64,000 nucleotides of DNA from Acidaminococcaceae bacterium (GTDB taxonomy: Bacteria > Bacillota > Negativicutes > Acidaminococcales > Acidaminococcaceae). The notes beneath the pieces were generated by a model that saw only the letters and a list, made by a program, of their open reading frames with translations, made no database searches and was not told the origin of the DNA. A program made the position numbers and the translations under genes. Each line of letters begins with the position of its first letter. Positions within the stretch are counted from its first letter, which is position 1. The stretch is taken from assembly GCA_017405945.1 (NCBI GenBank), contig JAFQZL010000055.1, forward strand, positions 62,001 through 126,000, in the 5' to 3' direction. Positions 44,312 to 53,795 of this stretch are shown one piece after another.

Positions 44312-45823
44312 ATGGATGATAAGGGAAAAAACAAGGTTTTAATTTTATATATCATTCTGATAATCCTTTGCGTTTTGTACAGAGGATACATTGTAATTCA
44401 TTACGGATTGCGATTTGTGGATGATGACCAGGCATTAATGTGGAATGGAGCGGCGGCGTTTGCACATTTTATATTTCCTGAGCCCTGCTTTTGGGGGCAG
44501 TCTTATGGAAGTATGTTTGAGTCAATGGTCGCGGCGCCATTATTATGGGCAGGAGTTCCGGTTCATTGGGCAATGCCAATAGCAGCGACGATGGTCGGCT
44601 TTGTTCCGTATCTGCTTATCTCATTATTGTTGTACAGAAAAGATAGACAACCGTATGCGTTTTTAGTTCTTTTCCTGTTTTTATTAATGGGATGGAAATG
44701 GGATATTTTGACGTCCATTCCCAGAAGCTTTATAAGTGGTATGCCCTTTGCAACGTTGGGTGCAGTCTTATTAAATGATTGCAGGTCAAATATGGGAGCC
44801 TTTGGCGGTGTGCTGCTTATTTGCCTGGGGATTATACAAACTACAACGGCTCTGCTTGTAGCGGGAATGGGAGTATTGTTTTATTTATGGAATATCCGTA
44901 AGAATCGCTGCAGATTGCCTGCCATTTTTCTGGGGGGCGGGATTGGAATTCTTGTATTTTTCTTCACTAAGAATTTCTATGTAATAAATACGGATTTTTC
45001 TCTACACCCTGCCCCGGTAGTTAATCTGTCTTTATCCGTATTAGTCACAAACCTTAAAAACCTGAGCAAGATTTGTTCAGATTTTATTTTTATGGAAACC
45101 GGTACAGTAGTCGTTGTCGTGTTCTTTGTTATCATATTAGCCGTTGCTCTTAACAGACGCTGGTTTACTTTAATCATGCTCATTGCGGATGTTTTGGGAA
45201 TGGCAGGGTTATTCAGCCTTTCCAAGACATTGGATTATAGCGAAAATTCAGTACTCTTTGGGCAAACCAGGATGTTCCTTTGCTGGAGTTATTCGTGGCT
45301 TCTCATAGTTTACTTTGATGCGGAACAATATGGCTGTGAATGGGTGAAAAAAAACCATAAACGTGGAATAGCAGCAATGGTTGGAATGGGGCTGATCGTG
45401 TGCATCTTAGTGGGAAAGGGGATAGCAATCAACTCAAATATCGAAAATCCGGAAAGCGGTTTAAATGCCTCGGATATTTGTGGTCTGTATAGGACAGCAC
45501 AGATTATCCGGGCTGTAAAAGATATTGATGCCTATGCTGAGCAGCAGGGAGCCGATGTTATAGTTACGAGAAATGACTGCAGGGGATTATCTTATGCTAT
45601 CGATGCAATCCATTTCAGAAAATACACCGTTTACAATATCACCTATGACAGGAGAACATGGAATTATCATTATCTCAGGCATATTCAGCCCCATAGATGT
45701 GTTTTTGTTGACTACTACGGTGACTCGTGTAAGATGGATACGGTTGATATTTCGGATGAATCCGTGGTGCAATATATTGCGGCAAAGTATAATCTTTATC
45801 GGAATCCCTATCTTAAGCAGTAA
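44312..45823 (+). CDS. GT-C-like membrane glycosyltransferase
   Basis: A 503-residue protein with about ten membrane segments. After the first segment comes FVDDDQALMWNGAAAF (D37-D39) and then FWGQSYGSMFESM, the acidic first loop and aromatic pattern of GT39/ArnT-like GT-C enzymes. The short C-terminal domain holds several aromatic and histidine residues. It likely transfers a polyprenyl-phosphate sugar to the glycan on the outer side of the inner membrane, possibly using the product of the DPM1-like gene at 41328. Confidence 0.65.
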   Translation: MDDKGKNKVLILYIILIILCVLYRGYIVIHYGLRFVDDDQALMWNGAAAFAHFIFPEPCFWGQSYGSMFESMVAAPLLWAGVPVHWAMPIAATMVGFVPYLLISLLLYRKDRQPYAFLVLFLFLLMGWKWDILTSIPRSFISGMPFATLGAVLLNDCRSNMGAFGGVLLICLGIIQTTTALLVAGMGVLFYLWNIRKNRCRLPAIFLGGGIGILVFFFTKNFYVINTDFSLHPAPVVNLSLSVLVTNLKNLSKICSDFIFMETGTVVVVVFFVIILAVALNRRWFTLIMLIADVLGMAGLFSLSKTLDYSENSVLFGQTRMFLCWSYSWLLIVYFDAEQYGCEWVKKNHKRGIAAMVGMGLIVCILVGKGIAINSNIENPESGLNASDICGLYRTAQIIRAVKDIDAYAEQQGADVIVTRNDCRGLSYAIDAIHFRKYTVYNITYDRRTWNYHYLRHIQPHRCVFVDYYGDSCKMDTVDISDESVVQYIAAKYNLYRNPYLKQ

Positions 45824-45867
45824 AGAGGGATGTAAATAAAGTTTTACAATATGCTGTTGGAGTACCG

Positions 45868-47964
45868 ATGCGTAACCAAAAGATGTTTGAAACCGAAAAC
45901 TTAAAAAATCTATTCATTGTTTGCCTTATTTTAGTAGGCGAATTTGTGTTTTTCAGAAATGTTATCGGCCATGACTTTTTGATAGGTTATAGTGGTGATG
46001 GTAAACTTACCATGCTTCTTACAGAGCACTGGTATAATTTCTTTTGCGGCAGAGAGGCCTTTGCTGAATTAGCCTTTTTTTATCCGGATGAAGCTGTGCT
46101 TGGCTATACAGATATGTTGCTTGGATTTGGGCTGATTCACAGCATATTGAGATTTTTGGGTCTCAACATGTTTGTTGCCTATAAATATACGCTTATTATT
46201 GTACATTTATTTGGTTCATTGTGTATGTTTTATCTGCTGCATTCGGTGATGAAGTGCAACCGGTATTGGAGTTTGTTTGGCGTAACGGTATTTTCTTATT
46301 CTAACGCATTTGCTGTTAATATTGCACATACTCAATTGACTGCGTTAAGTTTATTGCCGTTATTGACCATATTTATTATTAAGGCATTGTCGTCTAATGT
46401 CGATGAAAAAAAAGGAAGCATTTTCATTGTATCAGCTTTGTCTATACTCGCTTTTATTGCATATACCGCATGGTATATTGCGTTTTTTACCGTCCTGTTT
46501 GGTTTAATTCTATTTATGACGGGCTATGTTATTTTAGACGAAACTGGATTAAGTTTTAAAGAGAATTTCTTTTCCTGGTTTACGGCGCATAAGAAAAGTG
46601 TTATAGCTTTCTTTTTATATTCGGTTGCAATTTTTGTGCCGTTTTTAATTGTTTACCTGCCTGCTTTACGTAATACCAGCGGTTATGGATATCAGGAAGT
46701 AAGTGTGTATTTGCCTGAATTGATAGATGTTATCAATGTTGGCCAAGGTAATTTGCTTTTTGATAAATTTCCTTCGTTAACCGTGTTTCATCGTCAAGTT
46801 GTAACTATGGAAACCGTGCAAGGTTTTTCGCTGGTAATTTTGGCAATTTACTTATACATATTTTTTCAACGTAACCGGTATAGGGAATATTTGAAAACAA
46901 AAGAAGAAACCGTAAGGTTTTTGGTGATTAATGCGTGTATTATATCTATAGTTGTTGTTATCGTATTGTCGGTAAAACTTGGTTCTGACGGTTCGTCATT
47001 ATGGTATTTCCTGTATAACTCTATGCCCGGGGCTAAGGCCATACGCGCTGTGGCCCGTTTTTGGTTCTATTTAAGTTTTCCTGTAGCTTTTGTGGTTGCG
47101 GTGCGCGGAGACTATATTTTTGCAAAGAAAACAATACGATTCAGACACCTTGCAGGGGTGATCCTTTTTATTGCATTGTTCATTTCCAATATGCGTGCCG
47201 ATGGTGTTATTTATGATGGAAGGTGGCGTACGGATTTGGAAGTTGATTTCCTAACTAATGTAACGAAACCGCCGTCTGCCTGTAAGGCATTTTATATTTA
47301 CGATTCCGGCAATAAAAAAATTCAGGCTCACTCATATCAATTGGCGGCTTATGGAATTGCGAATCATTTTGGCATAAAAACGGTGAATGGGTATTCGGGA
47401 AATAGTCCTCAGGGTTGGGATTTATGGGATGTCGAGAGCAAGGAATATGAATCTAACGTGTATTCCTGGATAAAACAGAATGATTTAAAAGATTTATACG
47501 GATACGACAGGCATACGAATACATGGGCAAAATTCACCGTTGAAAACAGGAAGGAAATTACCGATGTGTTCTGTACTGAGAAGGGTAAGTTTTCATTTTC
47601 ATATGGTTTGCTGGGAGGCCAGGGTAAAGACGTTCTCTGGACAAAAAAACATTTTGGGGTTGTAATCAGGAACAAACAGATTGGGAAAAGGGGTTTGCGC
47701 CTTTCCTTAACAACGGTTTTAGATTCATACAAGGCACAGTTAAAAGACCTGCCGTTATATATAAAACTATATGTTAACGGAGAATATATTGCGGATCTTG
47801 ATGTAATCAACGGCAATAAAGAGTATGAATTTAAGGTTCCAAACCATAAAAACGATGTGTATGAAGTTGAATTGAAAACGAATGCCTGGTTTTGCCCGGC
47901 AAAGTTAGGTATGAGTACAGATCCCAGAGAGTTGTCTCTGGCAGTGTACTATGTTGGAGATTAG
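45868..47964 (+). CDS. Large GT-C/YfhO-like membrane protein, copy 1
   Basis: A 698-residue protein with about 11-12 membrane segments (to about residue 440) and a C-terminal soluble beta-rich domain. The first external loop has IGHDFLIGYSGDGKLTMLL and LTEHWYNFFCG, then FFYPDEAVLGYTDML, a pattern of GT-C/YfhO-like proteins that modify cell-surface polymers. A close paralogue follows at once. Some DNA stretches are nearly identical between the copies, mainly in the core and the last 250 bases, while others have drifted. Confidence 0.65.
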   Translation: MRNQKMFETENLKNLFIVCLILVGEFVFFRNVIGHDFLIGYSGDGKLTMLLTEHWYNFFCGREAFAELAFFYPDEAVLGYTDMLLGFGLIHSILRFLGLNMFVAYKYTLIIVHLFGSLCMFYLLHSVMKCNRYWSLFGVTVFSYSNAFAVNIAHTQLTALSLLPLLTIFIIKALSSNVDEKKGSIFIVSALSILAFIAYTAWYIAFFTVLFGLILFMTGYVILDETGLSFKENFFSWFTAHKKSVIAFFLYSVAIFVPFLIVYLPALRNTSGYGYQEVSVYLPELIDVINVGQGNLLFDKFPSLTVFHRQVVTMETVQGFSLVILAIYLYIFFQRNRYREYLKTKEETVRFLVINACIISIVVVIVLSVKLGSDGSSLWYFLYNSMPGAKAIRAVARFWFYLSFPVAFVVAVRGDYIFAKKTIRFRHLAGVILFIALFISNMRADGVIYDGRWRTDLEVDFLTNVTKPPSACKAFYIYDSGNKKIQAHSYQLAAYGIANHFGIKTVNGYSGNSPQGWDLWDVESKEYESNVYSWIKQNDLKDLYGYDRHTNTWAKFTVENRKEITDVFCTEKGKFSFSYGLLGGQGKDVLWTKKHFGVVIRNKQIGKRGLRLSLTTVLDSYKAQLKDLPLYIKLYVNGEYIADLDVINGNKEYEFKVPNHKNDVYEVELKTNAWFCPAKLGMSTDPRELSLAVYYVGD

Positions 47965-47987
47965 TGCTGTTAAGTATAGGTGTGCCG

Positions 47988-50105
47988 ATGCATAATCAGA
48001 AGAAGTTCGATTTGGAAATCTTAAAAAATCTGTTTGTTGTGTGCGTTATCCTGTTTGGTGAATTTGTATTTTTCAGAAACATTATCGGTCATGATTTTTT
48101 GCTGGGCGATAATGGCGATGGCAGGCTTACCATGCTTCTTACGGAGCACTGGTATAATTTCTTTTGCGGCAGAGAGGCATTGACTGAATTAGCGTATTTT
48201 TATCCGGATACAGCTGCGCTTGGCTATACCGACATGTTCCTTGGATTTGGCTTTGTCCACAGCATATTGCGATTTACAGGGCTCAATATGTTTGTGGCTT
48301 TTAAATATACAATTATGTTTATCCATTTATTTGGCTCATTGTGTATGTTTTATCTGCTGCATTCGGTGATGAAGTGCAACCGGTATTGGAGCTTGTTTGG
48401 CGTAGTAGCGTTTTCGTATTCCAATGCATTTGCCGCACAACTAGTGCATACCCAGTTAGCCGCATTAAGTTTAGTGCCGTTATTGACCATTCTTATAATT
48501 AAGGCATTGACGTCTGACGGTGATGAAAAAAGACGAAGTGTTTTCATTATATCAGCTTTGTCTGTATTCGCTTTGATTGCATATACCGCATGGTATATTG
48601 CGTTTTTTACCTTCCTGTTTGGCTTGATTCTGCTTGTGACGGGCTATGTTATTTTAGGTCATAATGGATTATGTTTTAAAAAGGCGTTTCTTTCCTGGCT
48701 TGCGATTCATAAGAAAAACGTTATAGGCTACGTTTTATATTCGGTTGTTATCTTCTTGCCGTTTTTAATGGTATACCTGCCTGTGTTACGGAATACAGGT
48801 GGCTATGACTATCAGGGAATATGCAGGGGTTTGCCTGAATGGATAGATCTGGTCAATGTTGGCAATGATTTGATTAATTTTGACAACGGCAATCTGCTTT
48901 TTGCTAAGATTTTACCGTTACCTGTTTTTAACCGCAGGTCCGCAACAATTGAAACCGTACAAGGCTTTTCGCTGGTATTTTTGGCAACTTACTTATACAT
49001 ATTTTTTCAACGTAACCGGTATAGGGAATATTTGAAAACAAAAGAAGAAACCGTAAGATTTTTAGGGATCAACGCATGTATGGTGTCCATAATGGTTGCT
49101 ATCGTGTTATCGGTAAAACTGGCTTCTGACGGTTCGTCATTATGGTATTTCCTGTATAACTTTATGCCCGGGGCCAGAGCTATACGTTGTGTGGGCCGTT
49201 TTTGGTTCTATGTAAGCTTTCCTATGGCGTTTGTTGTGGCTGTGCGCGGAGAATATGTTTTTGCAAAGAAAAAAATCAGATTCAGACGCCTGGCAGGGGC
49301 AATCCTTTTTATTGCATTGTTCATTTCCAATACGCGTGTCGATGGTGTTAATTATGATAAAATGTGGCGTACGGATTTGGAAGTCGCGTTCTTACATAAT
49401 GTAACGGCACCGCCGTCTGCCTGTAAGGCATTTTATATTTGCGATTCCGGCCGGGAAGAGATTCCTCCCTGGTCTTATCAAACGGAAGCTTACGAAATTG
49501 CGAATCATTTTGGCATAAAAACAGTGAATGGGCATTCAGGCTGTAATCCCCGGGGTTGGGATTTGTGGAATATCAAGAGTAAAGAATATGATTTTAACGT
49601 GTATTCCTGGATAAAGCAGAATGATTTAAAAGACTTATACGGATATGACAGGCATACGAACACATGGGTAAAATTTCCTGCTGAAAACAGGCAAGATGTT
49701 ACTGACGTGTTCTGTACAGCGAAGGGGAAATTTTCATTAACATATGGTTTGCAAGGCGGCAGGGGACAGGATTTTCCCTGGACAAAAAAACACTTTGCGG
49801 TTGTAATCAGAAACAAACAGATTGAGAAAAGCGGATTGCGCCTTTCCGTAACTACTGTTTTAGATTCATACAAGGCGCAGTTAAAAGATCTGCCGTTATA
49901 CATAAAACTATATGTTAACGGAGAATATATTGCGGATCTTGATGTAATCAACGGCAATAAAGAGTATGTATTTAAGGTTCCGAATCATAAAAACGATGTT
50001 TATGAAGTTGAATTGAAAACGAATGCCTGGTTTTGCCCGGCACAGTTAGGCATGAATAAAGATCCCAGAGAGTTGTCTCTGGCAGTGTATTATATTGGAG
50101 ATTAG
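47988..50105 (+). CDS. Large GT-C/YfhO-like membrane protein, copy 2
   Basis: A 705-residue paralogue of the preceding protein, with the same order: an external GDNGDGRLTMLLTEHWYNFF motif, about 11-12 membrane segments and a soluble C-terminal domain. The true start is the ATG at 47988; the frame extends backwards into copy 1. Differences concentrate in the loop near residues 245-285, which here carries an extra dozen residues, and near the start of the soluble domain, so acceptor choice may differ. Confidence 0.65.
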   Translation: MHNQKKFDLEILKNLFVVCVILFGEFVFFRNIIGHDFLLGDNGDGRLTMLLTEHWYNFFCGREALTELAYFYPDTAALGYTDMFLGFGFVHSILRFTGLNMFVAFKYTIMFIHLFGSLCMFYLLHSVMKCNRYWSLFGVVAFSYSNAFAAQLVHTQLAALSLVPLLTILIIKALTSDGDEKRRSVFIISALSVFALIAYTAWYIAFFTFLFGLILLVTGYVILGHNGLCFKKAFLSWLAIHKKNVIGYVLYSVVIFLPFLMVYLPVLRNTGGYDYQGICRGLPEWIDLVNVGNDLINFDNGNLLFAKILPLPVFNRRSATIETVQGFSLVFLATYLYIFFQRNRYREYLKTKEETVRFLGINACMVSIMVAIVLSVKLASDGSSLWYFLYNFMPGARAIRCVGRFWFYVSFPMAFVVAVRGEYVFAKKKIRFRRLAGAILFIALFISNTRVDGVNYDKMWRTDLEVAFLHNVTAPPSACKAFYICDSGREEIPPWSYQTEAYEIANHFGIKTVNGHSGCNPRGWDLWNIKSKEYDFNVYSWIKQNDLKDLYGYDRHTNTWVKFPAENRQDVTDVFCTAKGKFSLTYGLQGGRGQDFPWTKKHFAVVIRNKQIEKSGLRLSVTTVLDSYKAQLKDLPLYIKLYVNGEYIADLDVINGNKEYVFKVPNHKNDVYEVELKTNAWFCPAQLGMNKDPRELSLAVYYIGD

Positions 50106-50190
50106 ATCTGTTATTTTGGGATTAGAAAAGCTATTCAAAAGCTTTTACGTCAAGCTATAATTATTTACGAAATGGTAGTGAGAAAATAAT

Positions 50191-51135
50191 ATGATGGAAA
50201 AGAATGCGAAAATTTACGTTGCAGGTCACAGTGGAATGGTTGGCAGCGCTATTCTGCGTGAACTGGCGCGGAATGGTTACAACAACATTTTAACCCGCAC
50301 CCACAAGGAACTGGATCTCTGCCGTCAGTCTGAGGTGGAAGCATTCTTTGCGGATAATAAGCCGGAATATGTTTTTCTTGCGGCTTCCAAAGTTGGGGGA
50401 ATTATCGCAAACAGTGAGGCGCTGGCTGACTTCATGTACGAGAATATGATTCTGGAAATGAACGTGATTCACGCCGCCTGGAAAAACGGATGCAAAAAAC
50501 TGGAATTTCTGGGGAGTTCCTGTATCTATCCCCGTATGGCGCCGCAACCTATGCAGGAATGTTGTTTGCTGACCGGGGAACTGGAAAAAACAAATGAAGG
50601 TTATGCGCTGGCGAAAATCAGCGGGTTAAAGTATTGTGAATTTCTGAACCGACAGTATGGTACGGATTTTATTTCGGTTATGCCTACGAACCTTTACGGA
50701 CCCAATGACAACTATCACCCCAGGTACAGTCATGTACTGCCGGCGTTTATCCGGAGGTTCCATGAAGCAAAGCTTCAGAATCTGGAATCTGTAACGTGCT
50801 GGGGCGATGGCAGCCCGCTCAGGGAATTTTTGTTTGTGGATGACCTTGCGGATTTGTGTGTTTACCTGATGAACCATTACAGCGGAAACGAAACTGTAAA
50901 TGCGGGAACGGGAAAGGAACTGACAATTAAGGAACTGGCAGAACTGGTAGCCAGGGTGATTGGCTATAAGGGAAAGATTTACTGGGATAGCAGCAAGCCG
51001 AACGGAACACCCAGAAAACTGTTGGACGTTTCCAAAGCGGCGCAATTGGGCTGGCATTATAAGACAGAACTGGAAGATGGAATCCGTATTACGTACGAAG
51101 ACTTTTTGCGCAAACCAATGCGTACAGACAGGTAG
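50191..51135 (+). CDS. fcl: GDP-L-fucose synthase
   Basis: A 314-residue epimerase/reductase forming GDP-L-fucose from the Gmd product. It has the nucleotide loop AGHSGMVGS (11-19), GSSCIYP with S109 and C111, and Y138-x3-K142, matching the E. coli enzyme's Ser107/Cys109/Tyr136/Lys140 layout. With rmd at 33598, two 6-deoxyhexoses (L-Fuc and D-Rha) branch from one precursor. The GT10-like domain in the gene at 53796 is the obvious user of GDP-fucose. Confidence 0.95.
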   Translation: MMEKNAKIYVAGHSGMVGSAILRELARNGYNNILTRTHKELDLCRQSEVEAFFADNKPEYVFLAASKVGGIIANSEALADFMYENMILEMNVIHAAWKNGCKKLEFLGSSCIYPRMAPQPMQECCLLTGELEKTNEGYALAKISGLKYCEFLNRQYGTDFISVMPTNLYGPNDNYHPRYSHVLPAFIRRFHEAKLQNLESVTCWGDGSPLREFLFVDDLADLCVYLMNHYSGNETVNAGTGKELTIKELAELVARVIGYKGKIYWDSSKPNGTPRKLLDVSKAAQLGWHYKTELEDGIRITYEDFLRKPMRTDR

Positions 51136-51211
51136 CAGGGAAACATGTTTGTAAGATGCTATCAGAACTTGTTTTGTAAGGAGCAGGTGTTTGTTTCACC
51201 GGGTACTATGA

Positions 51212-52528
51212 ATGGATAATTATATTATGCAACCGAAAGTAACTGTTGTTATTCCGATTTACGATACAGAAAAGTATCTGGCAGATTGCCTGAACAGCGT
51301 CATCAATCAGACGCTGGAAAACATAGAGATTATCTGTGTGGAAGACGGAAGTACAGATAACAGTAAAAAAATTTTAGCTGAATATGAAAAGGCAGATTCA
51401 CGCATACGGGTTATCTGGCATACAAATAATATGGGCGTGGGTTTGGCCAGGAAACATGGTGTGCTTGCTGCGCGTGGCCAATACATTATGTGTCTTGACA
51501 GTGACGATGAGTTGTTCCCGCATGCCTGCGAGACGGCATACACTGCTATTGAGAAGTATAAAACCGATGTGCTGGAGTTTGGCGTAAAGGCTGTTGACAC
51601 TGCAGGCAAGGAAAAGATAATTGATTGGTTAGAAACTGAGCCAATGGAACGTACAGAAGCAGATAATTTGGTTTATCTGTGGTTACAAGGGAAACTTAAA
51701 AATTGGATGGTATGGAAAAAGATTTACCGTTCCGATCTTTGTAAACAAGTATTTAGGGAAATGGAGGATTTGCACATTTCAATGGCGGAAGACGCGTATC
51801 TGTTTTGCGTATTAGGTTATTACGCAAGATCTGTTTCCGTGATAAGTGAACAACTATATTTGTACCGGTGGGGAGTAGGAGTATCTACTACACTTCATAC
51901 CATTCAATTTGTTAGTCTGGAAATTTTTAAAAAAATGCTTGAAGAAAAAGATTCTCTGGATGCAATCACCCGTTTTATTAACAACAAACCGGATAAAGAA
52001 GGGTACAAGTCTTTTATACAAATACTTCATGATGATTGGCTGCATCTGGCGGTTACTCTTTGGCAGGGCAAGTTGACAGAAGAAGACCAGGACGAAGGTT
52101 TTCTGTTGCTTATCCGAAAGTGGGGTTTGGAAGAAACGGCAAAAGGTCTGCGTTGGCTGATAAATACGCAACAGAACAATGCACAGAAAGAAAAAGGGCG
52201 GTTGGAAACCGAGTTGGAACAAACGAAAAATAATCTAGCTATTTCAATTACCCAACAGAATGAAGTACAGAAAGAAAAAGAGCGGTTGGAAAGTGAACTG
52301 GACCAAACGAAAAATGATTTAGCATTTTCAATTACGCAACAGAACGAAGCACAGAAAGAAAAAGAGCGGATGGAAACCGAGTTGGACCGAACGAAAAATG
52401 ATTTAGAAGTTGTCAAACAGAGAGCTCTTGAAGCAGAACTAAAAATAAAGGCTGTCGAGACTGGTTTATCATTCCGGCTGGGCCGGGCTGTTACGTATAT
52501 CCCAAGAAAGTTATTGGGCAGGCCGTAA
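51212..52528 (+). CDS. Glycosyltransferase family 2 with repeat coiled coil
   Basis: A 438-residue protein. Residues 1-310 form a GT2 catalytic region with ICVEDGSTDNS and DSDD (96-99). From about residue 318 there are three 28-residue near-identical units (QQN-QKEK-LE-EL-QTKND pattern) forming a coiled coil, then a basic tail SFRLGRAVTYIPRKLLGRP shared with the next gene. The coil may give dimers or tether partner transferases. An ATG five codons downstream (MQPKV) is an alternative start, since the paralogue starts at that point. Confidence 0.87.
   Translation: MDNYIMQPKVTVVIPIYDTEKYLADCLNSVINQTLENIEIICVEDGSTDNSKKILAEYEKADSRIRVIWHTNNMGVGLARKHGVLAARGQYIMCLDSDDELFPHACETAYTAIEKYKTDVLEFGVKAVDTAGKEKIIDWLETEPMERTEADNLVYLWLQGKLKNWMVWKKIYRSDLCKQVFREMEDLHISMAEDAYLFCVLGYYARSVSVISEQLYLYRWGVGVSTTLHTIQFVSLEIFKKMLEEKDSLDAITRFINNKPDKEGYKSFIQILHDDWLHLAVTLWQGKLTEEDQDEGFLLLIRKWGLEETAKGLRWLINTQQNNAQKEKGRLETELEQTKNNLAISITQQNEVQKEKERLESELDQTKNDLAFSITQQNEAQKEKERMETELDRTKNDLEVVKQRALEAELKIKAVETGLSFRLGRAVTYIPRKLLGRP
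52166..52410 (+). repeat. 84-base tandem repeat inside GT2 coding sequence
   Basis: Two full 84-base units begin at 52166 and 52250; a third, nearly full, begins at 52334. Each encodes a 28-residue coiled-coil unit. Unit length is a multiple of three, so gains and losses keep the frame. Confidence 0.93.
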
Positions 52529-52630
52529 GTAATGGTTTAGGGGTATAGGACAACATCATTTCAACGAAACAGGCAGATTTTTATTTATGGTACGGTTTAT
52601 CGCCGGTATTATTTTGACAGGAGAGTTTTT

Positions 52631-53755
52631 GTGCAACCTAAAGTTTCAATTATTATTCCGGTATACAACGTAGAAAAATATTTGACGCTATGTCTGAACA
52701 GCGTCACTAACCAGACGTTGACAGACATAGAGATTATCTGTGTGGAAGACGGAAGCACGGATAACAGTAAAAAAATTTTAGCTGAATTTGAAAAAACCGA
52801 TTCACGCATACGGGTTATCTGGCATTCAAACAATATGGGTACGGGTATGGCCAGAAAACATGGTGTACTTGCTGCGCATGGTCAATACATTATGTTTCTT
52901 GATAGCGATGATGAGTTGTTCCCGCAAGCCTGTGAGGTGGCATATGCTGCCATAGTAAAGAATAAAACGGATGTTGTCCAATTTGGCGTAAAAGTGGTAA
53001 ATAAAGAAGGCAAAACGATACGATTTGAACACTTATGCACAGATGAGTGTGACCGTTTAGAAGATTATAACCTGCTATGCTTACATCAAAAAGGAAAACT
53101 TAAAAGCTGGGAGATAACGAATAAAATTTATTATGCCGGCCTTTGCAGAAAGGCTTGCGGGGAAATGACGGCTGAACACCTTATCATGGCTGAAGATGTT
53201 TACCTTTTTTGTATATTGGGTTATTATGCCCGTTCCATTTTCCGCATACAGGATGAATTGTATGTGTATCATTGGGGAAATGGATTGTGGAGTGGCATAA
53301 AGAAAGGAATGAGTTTGGAACACTATATAAAGTTGTTGTGCGAGAAAGACGCGCTGGATGCAATAACTCTTTTCTTTAATACCAAGCCAGATAAAGGTAA
53401 TTATCAGATCCTTATGCAATATATCTATGATAATTTTTTACATCAGACGATTACCTGGTGGTGTCATAACCTGGCAGAAGAACACAAGAAGCAGGGCTTT
53501 ACGCTGTTTGTCCGAAAATGGGGTGAAAAGGCGACTGCAGAAGCGATGATCTGGCTGGTTGAAGATTTACAGGCCAGGCATGAGAAATGTATGTACTTGC
53601 AGAATTCCGTCGAAGATCTCAGAAACGAGTTGTCTGCGACAAAGCGAAATGCGGAAGAGGCAAAATTAAATTTGAAAGCTATTCAGGCGGGCTGGTCGTT
53701 TCGCATAGGCAGGGCCATAACGTATATTCCACGAAAACTGTTAGGCAGGCCATAA
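52631..53755 (+). CDS. Glycosyltransferase family 2
   Basis: A 374-residue paralogue of the preceding gene, starting at GTG after AGGAG. VSIIIPVYNVEKYL, ICVEDGSTDNS and DSDD (91-94) are present. The C-terminus has a shorter coil (about residues 325-352) with no repeat expansion, then SFRIGRAITYIPRKLLGRP. Long DNA stretches in the first 300 bases are nearly identical to the preceding gene, which points to recent duplication or gene conversion. Confidence 0.88.
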   Translation: MQPKVSIIIPVYNVEKYLTLCLNSVTNQTLTDIEIICVEDGSTDNSKKILAEFEKTDSRIRVIWHSNNMGTGMARKHGVLAAHGQYIMFLDSDDELFPQACEVAYAAIVKNKTDVVQFGVKVVNKEGKTIRFEHLCTDECDRLEDYNLLCLHQKGKLKSWEITNKIYYAGLCRKACGEMTAEHLIMAEDVYLFCILGYYARSIFRIQDELYVYHWGNGLWSGIKKGMSLEHYIKLLCEKDALDAITLFFNTKPDKGNYQILMQYIYDNFLHQTITWWCHNLAEEHKKQGFTLFVRKWGEKATAEAMIWLVEDLQARHEKCMYLQNSVEDLRNELSATKRNAEEAKLNLKAIQAGWSFRIGRAITYIPRKLLGRP

Positions 53756-53795
53756 AGGGTTAGCTTTTAATGGACGATGTGGTCAGGGGGCATTC

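Noticed and set aside
47892-47987. Start of the second GT-C paralogue inside the first
   Set aside because: The ATG at 47988 aligns with the start of copy 1 and gives the matching N-terminus; the upstream part is only a shifted reading of copy 1.
52166-52410. Repeat array as a CRISPR or non-coding repeat
   Set aside because: Units are contiguous, 84 bases, in frame and code for a coiled coil within a GT2 gene.
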